Assembly (NCBI RefSeq): GCF_036884655.1
Contig: NC_088357.1
Span: 48,971,001-49,035,000, forward strand
Source: Musa acuminata AAA Group
Taxonomy: Eukaryota; Streptophyta; Magnoliopsida; Zingiberales; Musaceae
DNA: 64,000 bases
Direction of reading: 5' to 3'
Below are positions 35,501 to 47,500 of the stretch, piece by piece. Both the position numbers and the translations under genes were made by a program. The first letter of the stretch is position 1. Each line of letters begins with the position of its first letter. Under the pieces are notes generated by a model. That model was not told where the DNA came from. It saw nothing but the letters and a program-made list of their open reading frames with translations, and did not search any database.

Positions 35501-36117
35501 GGAAAACTCAGAGGGAAGTAACAAAAAGTTCAAGAAAGATTGAAAACTCAGAGGGAAAAATAGGGTAATTCAGAATTTGATAATTTTAGGGTTTAGGGGA
35601 AAATATAGTTGTTAGATTCATGAATCCATATTCGTCAAGCCAACCAAAAGTCTTATATACGATGATTTATTGACATGTATAACATATCAGATGACAGATG
35701 TAACAGAATTAGTAATGAAAATGCATTATGGAATAAAAATGCAAATCAATTATTGCTTCTATTACTTAAAAAGAGATTACTAAAATAATATCATGTGATA
35801 AAAACCTATGTATAACATTCCATAAAAAAAAAATGAAAGGAGACTAAACTAAATTGCACAAGAATATTCACTTAAGCATTAGAACTACGAAAGTCCAATA
35901 AGCTTCAATCAAAACAATGCTTACCTGAATAAATATCACATTCATTTACTGGCTGTGGTCGGTGCCCTCCTTGGCTTGCCATAAAGAACTTCCCACACTC
36001 ACTAAACTGATCATAATATTACAAACAGATTAGCTGGATTTATCAAACACTAATGAATAAACTTTCTCAGCCACTTATCGGCAACCAATCCAATTATCTC
36101 TTCTTCATCCATAAGAA
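35501..36117 (-). other. Spacer between U1 and U2 with two unassigned exon-like stretches
   Basis: The minus strand reads MASQGGHRPQPVNECDIYS followed by a good donor (CAG/GTAAGC, about 35925), and further upstream MDEEEIIGLVADKWLRKFIH before a stop (about 36055-36115). I do not recognise either. They may be alternative first exons or fragments of another gene. Confidence 0.35.
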
Positions 36118-36644
36118 GCACCTAAAACCATTGCAGATCTACCAGATCTAATGGTTTCCACTACAAACAACCAATACTTATACCCACCATATCCGTCTCT
36201 AAAACAAGATTCCCAGCGCTAGATCGATCAAAAAATAAACACGAAAAAGAAGAGAATGATACCGATCTGAAAACAAGAACAGATATCTGTCTAACGGATT
36301 GCTTGATTAAAGACACACCGATCCATGATTTAGTAGAGAACACACTTGTAAATGTCTTCAAATCGACTCGAAAATAGCAAAATAATAGACACAGGACTCG
36401 ATCGATACGCTCAGGTACACGATCAGCAACCAGATAAACGAAGAAAACATGAAAAATAGACAAAGATCTCCAGAAATCAAGGAAGAATTCATATGAGATT
36501 AAGGTTTTACCCTTCCGAAGCGGCACCCTCTTTTCTCGGAGACAAAGGAGAGAGGCGACAGAAACGCAAGAACGGGATGACAGAGAGGTCCTCTCGCGTA
36601 TTAAATGAGTGATTCATCTTTTTTCTTAGGGTGCAGACAAAGGT
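36118..36644 (-). repeat. Repeated 5' exon/promoter unit U2
   Basis: Offset 1138 bp from U1 and 560 bp from U3 at the shared TACCCACCATATCCGTCTCT anchor. Carries the same donor-bearing exon block. A 121-codon minus frame over it is an accident of the repeat. Confidence 0.8.
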
Positions 36645-36655
36645 CCGTAAAGAAA

Positions 36656-37158
36656 ATCAAGCATATAGAACAAGGCCACCCCTAAAACCATTGCAGATCT
36701 ACCTGATCTAACAGTTTTCATGACAAACAACCAACCCTTATACCCACCATATCCGTCTCTAAAACAATATTCCCAGCGCTAGATCGATCAAAAAATGAAC
36801 ACGAAAAAGACGAGAATGATACCGATCTGGAAACAAGAACAGATATCTGTCTAACGGATTGCTTAATCAAAGATCATACCAATCCATAATTTAGTAGAGA
36901 ACACACTTGAAAATATCTTTAAAGCGACTCGAAAATAGCGAAATGGAAGACACAGGACCCGATCAATCCGGTCAGATACACGATCATCAACCAGATAAAC
37001 GAAGAAAACATGAAAATAGACAAAGATCTCTAGAAATCAAGGAAGAATTCACATGATATTAAGGTTTTACCCTTCCGAAGCGGCTCCCTCTTTTCTCGGA
37101 GACAAAGCAGAGAGGCGACAAGGAGTGGCTGAGAGTGGTCCTCTCGCGTATTAAATGG
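36656..37158 (-). repeat. Repeated 5' exon/promoter unit U3 (probably the original)
   Basis: The only copy joined to a TATA-bearing promoter-like flank, so likely the ancestral first exon. Its donor GAAGG/GTAAAACC is at 37070/37071. There is no ATG in the presumed exon 37071 to about 37200. Confidence 0.75.
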
Positions 37159-37226
37159 CACCGAAGAGAACGAAGACAGAGAACAAACGAGGCGTTTCAA
37201 GAAATATGATGGGGAGGACAGAGGAG

Positions 37227-37234
37227 AATATATA
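37227..37234 (-). promoter_or_regulatory. TATA box of the ancestral helicase promoter
   Basis: The minus strand reads CCCCTATATATTCTCCTCTG, about 30-60 bp before the C/T-rich leader that continues into U3. It fits a plant core promoter followed by a Y-patch-like leader. Confidence 0.5.
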
Positions 37235-37249
37235 GGGGTGGAGTGTCTA

Positions 37250-38558
37250 GTATCATAGGTCGGTGAGAGGGACGCCCGGGTTGCTAGAAACGATCCGTTA
37301 ACAGATACGATCTCCGCGTCTCCCGAACGACATAATGAACACGGAATCACCATCAGGCAACGTGGCGTAACGACATCGCCATGAATTGACCGCATTACCC
37401 TCTACAGTGACATTTAATATACGAGATGCCTTCAGTACCATTCGCGCTAGTATGGGCACGTGCTACCGCTACAAAAAAAATAATAACAGTCGTCACATTC
37501 CAATTGTACGGATATTTATATCATAATTCAAGGTATCATTTATCTTTAAATATATATTTATTTAAATTAATAAAAATATATTTTTTAAAAAAATTCAAGA
37601 ATGCATGACGTTTGAAATCGTAGGAAGCGGTCAATCCCCAAAGTAGTATAAAAACTACCCTTAAATAGATGCCAAAAGAGATGTCTCTATACATTAACTC
37701 AGTCATACAGTATACAGTTTACATTGCTGTTTTCTTCTTTTTGCTAAAAGCATTGAAGGGATCGCGTCAGACAACTTCTAGTGTCGCCTTGTCAAGCAGG
37801 ATCCTAGTCTGTCTATTCGTTCATCTCGAATCGAGTCACTAACAAAATGACTTCCAACCGAACAACCTGTGTGGTCTCACCTCATCAAGTCTCCCACGTC
37901 AACCTGGATGAGCCTGTAGCAATTGCTCGGTGTAAACCAATCCATCCCGTGTGTTCTCATTAGCACGGTGTTCCGCTACCAGTTAGTGATTGCTCGTTTG
38001 TTCTTCGTATGATACTATTGCCTCTTTGATTTGATGGTGAAGACATGCAATCTACATTCCTTCGGCTTTTAGGTACAATCGCCCCGGCTTGCTACCCTGT
38101 GCTCCAGGTGTACACCTACTGTTTCCTACTGTTTAACATGATTGGGGCCAGATGATTATTTCGGCAATCCCACACACGATGTCATTTCCGCTTGCAAACT
38201 GGCAAAGCTTCGCAACTACGGCGTACCCCAGTTGAAAATACATATATGTAAACCTAAAAAACAACCAAGGATAACAAGAGGAATCACACAATATTAATGG
38301 TATGATAACCAAACATTTGAGTAGATTTCAGAGTTTCATGAACATCATACAAATGAAATCATTTAACTCCATGAGACAGAATATACAAGAAATTATCTCA
38401 CTGAAGGAAAGTTACCCAAACTTGCCTTGCTAGAAAAGGATAACTACCATGTGCAAAGTGACATCTAATGCCCTTTTACATTCTCAATGATTCTTAACAT
38501 CTCCCACAAATTTACAGAGTACATTCAACATGATACAGATCGGACTGTACAAATGTTA
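37250..38558. other. Intergenic region between the helicase promoter and the TTI1 3' end
   Basis: The left part is probably upstream promoter of the helicase gene. 37740-38230 is GC-richer than its surroundings, but I see no conserved frame. The right end includes the TTI1 3' UTR. No other gene. Confidence 0.45.
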
Positions 38559-41500
38559 TCATAAAAGAACTTCTGATTCCATCTTTCTAAATACTACCTC
38601 CACAGATGAAGGATCTATATCAAGGCCTAAATCTTCTCCTGCATAATTCACAAACAAATATTCCTTTTTGGATGATGCGGCAGGAAGCAACTCAGAAATC
38701 CCAGCCAGATCTCGGCATGGTGGAAGGATAACATCCCTTCTATTCAGGGAATAGTAGACGTCGGCAAGCAGAAGCCAGGTAAGGTCTGAATCAATGCAAG
38801 CAAGTCCTGATAATGCCCTTAGAGATGCATCTTTGAGACCTGCCATGCTACTGCAAGCAATACCTACGACAATACCACTAACTTTCTTCAGGACTGTCTG
38901 CAATGCTGAACTAGTCCTCTTGTCTGAACATATCAAGGTAATCATGTCCAATACTGCTGCCTGGATTTTTTGGCTGGAGACTTCAGCCATAGGTTCTTCT
39001 GAAGTTATAGAATTACTTCGGTAAGGGAGAAGAATTCTTTCCTCATTTGTTAGCATTGGTTTCCTTCGAAATGTGGATGAAGTAAGCAACTTCCATATAG
39101 TATGCCCATCATTCTGAAACCGGCGAACAAAAAAGTCACCGCCACCAATTTGAACTGCTTTATGCAGCATATTCAAGCATTTTCTGATCACAACCTGAAA
39201 AAGAATAAAAGAAAAATCAAAGCTGTATCTAATGCAGCCACATGCCAAGGCTTTTCAACTGGGAATACAGCATAACTCCTTCAACTGGGAATACAGCATA
39301 AATCCTTTAACTGGGAATACAGCAAGGTAGAAACATCACTGCATAATCAGAAGACAAAATATTAAAAGTCCTTTAATGGCTAAATACAGCAAGTTAGAAG
39401 CATCAGAAGACAATATTTGAACCCTAATAGCATAAATCATTTAATGGTTACTAAAAGTCCAAAATAACATGGAGCCACATTGTCACGAACGGTCGTCGCA
39501 CACTCGCAACAACTCCGTTCAACGAACCGTTCGTCGCTTACACCTACATGTACAGCTGCTTGCCAGCATGTTTTCTCTTGATTTTGTGTCATTTTACTTG
39601 TAAAAATGTAAGTTCGAACAAGCTGTAGCGTTACAAAGCGACCGCTCACCAAACCGAGCAAAACAGCCCAAAACAACTCCGTTTTCGTGTGCCGCGGACT
39701 GATTTCTGGAATCTGCCTCCGCTCACCAAAACGTTAGCCATCTCAGCCCCTTGGAACCCCTCGGGTGGCACAGGGCTGGATGGGGCTTCGGTATAGTACC
39801 AGGCGTTGAACACTCATTCGCAAGTTCGCACGTTACCTTGACGGGAACTTGTTGTCGCGCCCAGGACTCGATGAGCAGCTATTTGTGGGCTTGCAGCTGT
39901 TCGTTCAACCTTCTAAAGCCCTAGTTTTCCCCCTCTCCCTCTTTTCTCTTGTGCACGCAAGGTGCTCGCTGAATTGCTTGTAAAGCTTCCCCTCTTTTCG
40001 CGAGATGTCGGGACTTGTCCGTTGCTCGTTCTTTCGAACTAATCAACTTTCTCTTTTACAGGTCCTTCGGGACCTGCGAGAGGTTGCAAGTGGGCTGATC
40101 TTTGCAGAGCAATATCGCAAGGGCAAAGCGCGACTTAGGCAACGCAAGCTAAGTTCACGGCTTGGCCGCAAGGGTGCCTCACGCCTTAGGCAATTCCAGC
40201 TAAGGCCGTGACAACATGTCAAGGCTTTTCAACTTGGAAGTACCAACGCTCCATATTCATTTCTGTATCAAATGCTCCAACACCACTGCATAAGACACAT
40301 ACACAATACACATTGGCATGGCCTCTCAGTAGCCCAAATATTTTTATTTTTTATTTTTTTGCAATTGGGCAAAGTTTCAAAACCAAATCAACACCTTCTG
40401 ACACCAAACTTTCAGAACAACCATTTAATTTCTTAACCATTTAACTCTCTCATTACATAAGCCCTAAAGCTCCAAACCCCCCTATTGTCCTATATGCATA
40501 ACCATACATAATCCACTAAAACATCAAACAAAATATGGTGTTATTGGAGCTGTCAAGCATTAACAAGTGTTATAACTTCATTATCAAATAAAGCAAGAAG
40601 GATTACATAAAATGTGTATCTCTACACTCAAGACTAGTATGTCTTTGATCCTATGGTACTTGAGCTCATTGTTAAATATTATCATCATTCTCCTCTATGT
40701 CTTTTCTTTTTTAATTTCTTATCAACCACTCCATTCCCAATCCCCTTTAGCCCTTTGTAGGTTGTCCTACATTTAGATGGTACTTTGAAAGTTTCAAATG
40801 AAAGCAACAGGCACCAAGAAAAGTTTAGCAAACTGCAACATATAGGTCCGTTACACGATGCTTGTGATGACATTCTCTTCTTGTCTTGATCTAGGAATGA
40901 TGTTGTGGACCAACATTAACCAATCATCAGGCCTCTCCTCCAGCCAGAAAATGGTTACAACATATGGTACATAAACTAACTACATCTAAAATAACAGGAT
41001 TTCGAATGTGATACCAGTTGGTTAGTATTCGTGTCACAATTTTTAAAATGGCAAGTCAACTGTGCAATATAGGTTACATATTCCAAGATGCCAAATATAG
41101 TCAAAATAATAAGATCTAGAAGATTCCTATGCGTCCAGTCATCCAAAAGTCCATTTTTCAGCTAGGTCGGTCAACAAAAGATTGATAAGACATGTGAAAT
41201 ATATATGAAGCTTCAGCATAAATCAGACAATCAAGCAAAGTACGATGTAGCAGAATAGACTAAATGTTAACGGAAAAAAGACCAAAGAGATATACTAAAT
41301 TAGCAAAAAAAAATCTATCATACCACTGAAACCTTATTTTTAAGGCAAAGAATCAAATAAGGCCAGATTATGTTCATTGCTGGAAGCACTCTGTTCTCGT
41401 CAGCTTCGTCATCTGCAGCCTCCATCCCATCTTTCAGATCATTTAGTGATAGCAACTGAACTGCTTCCCAGATTGCTGCTTTGGTTTGTTTCTCGTGCTT

Positions 41501-44500
41501 ATAAGCTTCCTCCACTTTTGCAAGAGATACAGAAACATCCTACAAAAAAAATGCCTTACTCTGAAGTACAAACAACTGAAATCTAAGGAGAATAACAAGA
41601 AAGATTTTGTTTTACTATTTTCCAATAAGATATTTACCACTCAAGCCCCTAACAAAAGTATACATCTAATTATTTTATTTAGTTGAACAAAGAAAACATA
41701 TTATGCAATGGTTCAAAACCAACACACAATTGTCAAACATAACCAATAATAATATGGAGAAGAGGGTTCATGTTTCCTACCATACCAACTGATTTTGGCA
41801 CAGAAACCAAGACTTCGAATAACATTTGCTTTGTTGCAACAGTCTAACCAGTAACACCTTTTTAGGGCAGCAATTTACAGGAAGAATCTGCTAAACTGAT
41901 AGTCCTAAATGACTTGCTTAAAAGTAATGAGACAACGGACTGAGACCTTGGGAATAAATGTGAAATTTTGTTCTCTGCAAAATACAACATTATTCCAGAA
42001 AGAGAAAAGGAGTGTTGAGAAAAATACAAACCAACAAGAAGTTGCAGTCTATTTACTTTGATCATACTACTTAAAATTATGATGCAGGTTGTTGATCTGT
42101 TTTGCAACACTGTATTTTCCAGATTGCCATCATACATGACGAGATAAACAAGTTAAAAATCGAATCTCAAAGTTTTATTCGGCTTTATAAATAGAGAACA
42201 CCTAAGCAAAAATAGAATTCATATGATATATTACACTTCAAATCCATTCAAAAAAGGCTTAAATTAAAAAAAAATTAAGAACCAAGTTTTCATGTCTCTT
42301 ACCTTTTTTGGGAAAAAAAGCATTTAGTTAAATGATGTGAAAAGATCAAGACGTCTTACCCCAACTTACTAAGTGAACACGACCGAAAAGCAACAGAACT
42401 ACCAGGAACTAATCCAAAAAAGTCAACATTATCCCTACCCCCACATACCAAAAACCAAGCAGCATGGCCCATGCTTGGATTGTACCCATGATCCAAATTA
42501 TCCTACACCAAGGAAATTATGACAAACTGAAATCATACTCAGAACAGTTCATTTTCCCAATTAAACCATATAACAACATTCAGAACATGTTCTGACTTTT
42601 CATGGTTGCTACCCCAATAAAAGTGGCACTTCTAGAAACTGAAAGCCACAATGAAACACATGATTTAGGGAAATAATACAGTAACACCTCCAAATGGTCA
42701 ACATCTTAAAACCCTTGACAAGCATATAGTTATATAAAGAACAAAGAGACGGTAAATGCAAGCCTTTCACTTAGCAAAACAATGGCGTCCCTGTTACAAT
42801 AATCCAGAACAAGTCACAGAATAAACAACTATCATAGCAGAGCCAAATGAACTTTCTTCAAAAATAAACATCTAAAATAACAGATCCAAATGAAAATAAA
42901 GCTTTAAAAAACCTTCATTTGGACCTACATAATCAAAAATCTGCATGGCAATGTACCTGTTCCTATTGCTTAAATAATTTCTAGTTTGTAATCATTGGAT
43001 TTTACGGAAACATAGACTTCAAAATTTGTCCAACTTTATAACCTTGCAAATGACAAGCAAACTACATTATGTAGCCAGTAATCATTCTATCCATCATTAA
43101 TAGCTTGTCATTTGTAAGAAGATCCATTTGCGAAATACACTCCATGAAAAGCAACAAGCGTATGAATGTTAGTAAAAAATTTTGAATTCACAGACTAAGC
43201 ACAAAGCACTTGTACCAAAAAATAATCTAATGAATAAGGTATCTGATAGGTACATAAAGGTAAGCCATCTACCCAAGTATCCTTACGTCAAAAAATTTCA
43301 GAAATCCAAGTTGCGGTATATGAATAAGTAATCAATTAATTTTCCACTAAAATTACATAGCCCCAGTAGTATGAAAATACTGCTATCAAACAAAGAAATG
43401 CTAAACAAACGAAAAGGGTCATCAACATGAAAAGGTATCCTACTTGTGAAGCAACATGTGCTGTCCTTTGTTCTTTACTTATTTTCAATCCAGATTTTTT
43501 TTTCTTTTAAGTCACTTGTAAGGTTTCACTTTAAACACAGGTAACTAAGAGGTTTCCTCACATCACAATAAATACTGAAATGGCTGAGCTTAACTTGTGT
43601 TTTCCCTTTATATAGTAGAAACTTAAATTGAGAAAGACTAAATTTAATTCTCTCTGACTGAAAGAAAGAACTGCAAAATTGACCCTTCCCAGACCTGCAT
43701 TAATGGGTGCCTGTGCATTGAGCTGCCTTCTGACAATTAAACACCAAACAGTATTCGCAACAGCAGAATGAGAATTTGAAAGAGATTCATTTGGCCAAAA
43801 CTGTTTTATCAAGAAACATATCAAGCAAGTACCTCAATAATGTTCAGAGACACCAGACAAGCTGATTCTTTCTGTGAAGAAACAAGTGGTGATGCAGCTT
43901 TTAAGCATGATCCAACAAGAGATCCAACAATTCTTCTGTATCTTTTCATCTCATTAAACTTAAACAATAATTCCTCCCAATATTCCAAGTGAAGACTAAC
44001 ATCATCAAAATTGACAGATCCAATTTCTGGTTGTCAAATTAGAACAAAAAGGCAATGGGAAATTATTCCAAATAGCACTTGCATTGAACAAAGAGAACCT
44101 TGAAAGACTACATAAAATATTCAAACACTAGATTAAAAAAATCATAATAACAATACCAATTGAAACAAAGAAATGAGAAAAAAATAGCACCGGAAGCCTG
44201 CTAAACCACAGAAGATAACTATTTAATCTGTCTCCACTTTCACATCTTCAAAGAGAACTAATTCTTTGTTTTTAGAAATGTGTTCTTTCACTGGGAGAGT
44301 GTATAAAATTTTATGATCAAAGTGCTTAGTTTGTTAGTTAAATATGGCAATCACATGTGAAAGCAACTAAACTTCTACACTCTTAGTCATATTTCATCAT
44401 GATATCCGATATACTAAATAGTGCAATTTGATATATGAGATATCTGTCTAAGCGAAGATCACAGTAATGTAGGAATTTTTAGTACAATTTTACAAATAAA

Positions 44501-47500
44501 AGCAATATACAGTAAAATCATTGCCGAAACTCAAAGAAATATCGAACTTTGTTCTGTTAGATACAACTTAGGAGTAACTAAATGCAAAAAACAACTCTTT
44601 CAATTCTTTATTTTATGAATTTCTTAAATTAATACTCACAAAATTCAATGAAACATAATTTGGTAGATTTCATGTTCATGTGCCAATCATTCAACAGTAC
44701 TAATGAAAGCTGAAACAGAAGACCAGAATCCTTATAGTACAAATCAGAATTACCTAAAGCCTGGGATTCGGTACACATGGAGAAGGAGCTTCTAGCCACA
44801 TGATTCTCATTAATCCATTTTTGCATCATAAGAATCTTGGAGCTGATGTGTGCACTAAATATTTCTGCCTGATCTGGCAAAGAAGATGCTTCAGTTTGTG
44901 ATGCCTTTGCAATTTCACCCACAGCCTAGACACAAGAATATTAACAAGCAGCAAGCTCAAAATACAAATAAGAAAATCTGATTGTAACATCTTCAAACTT
45001 TAGGATTAAGATGAAATAATAGAACAAGATAAAACAAGAAAGAAGAATATAATAATAGAACAAGATAAAACAAAAAAGATTTTTTTTTCTCCAAGCAAAA
45101 GAGATTTATATTCATTATATTAAACATAAAACAAAAAGGAAACATAACTCTGATACAAGAAGAGTTAACCACAATTCTAAATACTTTGGAATGCCAACCA
45201 TAATTCTTCTTGATATAACAAGGGATAGAATGATATACATTATACAGGTCCAATAAATTTTAGTGCCATACTGGTCAAATAATAAAAGAAAAATCTTTTT
45301 TTTTGTACTTGTCAAAGCTGATCAAATGAAAAAATTGGACAAAAACAAAAAGGGGGAAGAGGAAAAAAAGGAGGTACCTCTGCCAGCTCCTTTTTTCCAA
45401 TTCTCATTGCCACAATGGGAAAAGGATGATTCAAGGTCTTCCTTTGTCCTTTATCTTTTTCTTCTTTTTTTCACCACCTTAGAGGAGGTCAGTCGCAGGG
45501 AGCAAAAACTCATGGAAGTCTTGGGCTATTTTCTGGCTGAAGCCAGTTCAGACAATTAAACAGTCCAGCCTGTGGTCAGTCTAGGACCAAAGCAGCCTAG
45601 TGTAGTAATGTAGATCCTAATTTAGACTAAATTAGCAACAACCTGGAAGGTTTGTTTTGTACTGGATCAGTAGGGGAAAATCCAAAATCAGTCCTTACTC
45701 AACCGGCATATATTGTCCATATTGAGTAACATGCCACAAAATTTTTAACCTTGATTTGGACATATATAAAAAAGACCTAGAAATTGCATAAGGTCAGCTG
45801 AGTCAGGATATTAGTCAGCACATAGGACAATATTGAGGCATAGGGGAAGACCAACAAAGAATTGCTTAGACATTAAAGCAACATAGTAACATCCTTTGAG
45901 TAATGGTTGCCATCACAAGGCATAAGGACATGCAAACACAATGGCATGACATGGCCAGGCAATGATTGTTAGCACACATGATATGTTAATTTAATCCAAA
46001 GCAGGGGTTTAACTAGGTGCCCGGGCACTCGCCTAGGCACTCGGGGGAGGCGAGGTGAGGCTTGAGCACCTTACACTATGATCAGGAGACGCACTTAAGT
46101 GAAGTGCCGCTTGGGAGCTCGCTTGAGTCTCATAGGATTTTACCCGAGAATAATATTCAATATATTAGAGATGATGATGAAGAAGATTATTTAGAAAGTG
46201 TTAATTCTAGTGGGAAAAGAGTATAAGACAAAAAAAGGAAAAGAAGTCATGATTATTAATAAGGGTAAAAAGGGACCAACGGACTTGTATATGTATCAAG
46301 GATCACAACAGAAATAAGGTCAACAAAGAGCAAAATTAAGACAAACAAATATAAGTAATGCCTGTGATAAGAAAATAAAGGGAAGAATGACTCAACACAT
46401 TGCTCGCTTCTTCCATCAAGCTGGCCTTCCCCTTGGTGCTTATCGTTTGGACTATTTTAAAGAGATGATTGAAGTTCTTGAAAGATATAATGGGGGATTA
46501 AAACCTACAAGTTATTATGAATTACGAGTTCCATTACTAAAAAAATAGTTGGATTATACAAATGACTTATTATGGGTAAAGCTCTATTATGCCAGATCCT
46601 CGGACCGACAGAGCACATACGAGTATAATTAATTTTATTATCAATTGTTCTTTAGGAACCATATTTGTGAAGTCAATAGATGTATCATCTTTTATGAAAT
46701 ATGAAAAAATGATATGAGTTACTTGACAAGATTATGAAAGAAATTAGTGAACAAAATATTATTTAAGTTATAATCGACAATGGAAGCAACTATGTGTTAG
46801 TTGATACGATTTATCTTTTTATTTTTTTAATCTTTTAATTATTTTATGTCTCTAATTTGAGTGGTAGGCAGTAATGTTGGCGTGGTGAGCGATTACACTG
46901 CAGCGCTGCGAACTATTCTTGCTTATATTTTTCTAGCAAAAACACATAAAACCAAGGCAAAACATACTGCTAAGCATTTATACAAGCATGCAAAAGCGAC
47001 AAACGATTCGTTGAGCGAAGATGTTGTAGGTGCGCGACGACCGTTCGTGATAGGTTGGAACTCCATATTGTGCCTCCTCCGCTCGTGGAGTATAGCCAAC
47101 TTCTCACTCGTCTTGTTCGCTGTCGCGCTCCTCCTGAGCGGCTCCAACAGCATGAGAGCGAGTTTGCATTTGCAACCCACCTACGGATGCTTAGGGCAAT
47201 GGTCTGACTTGCCCTATTTTGCTTGATTCACCATGATGCTTCGCCATGGTGAGATTATGAAACTTCGCTGTTTGCTCGAATTACAAACCCGCTCTGATAC
47301 CACAATGTCACGAACTTAGCTGAAATTATTTAAGTCGTTCCGCACCGTTATGGCAAAGTCACGGACTTAGCTGGAGTTGCTTAAGATGTGAAGCACCCTT
47401 AGGCGATCCTATCTAAGTTATGAAACACCCTTGTGTTATGCATCCGCAAAGGATCAACCTATTTGCAACCTCGCTCAGGTCCCATAGGACCTGTAAAAAG

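Noticed and set aside
36161..37395. 121-codon minus frames over U2 and U3
   Set aside because: They cross the presumed first exon, its donor and the intron; no family match and not conserved as a frame in U1.
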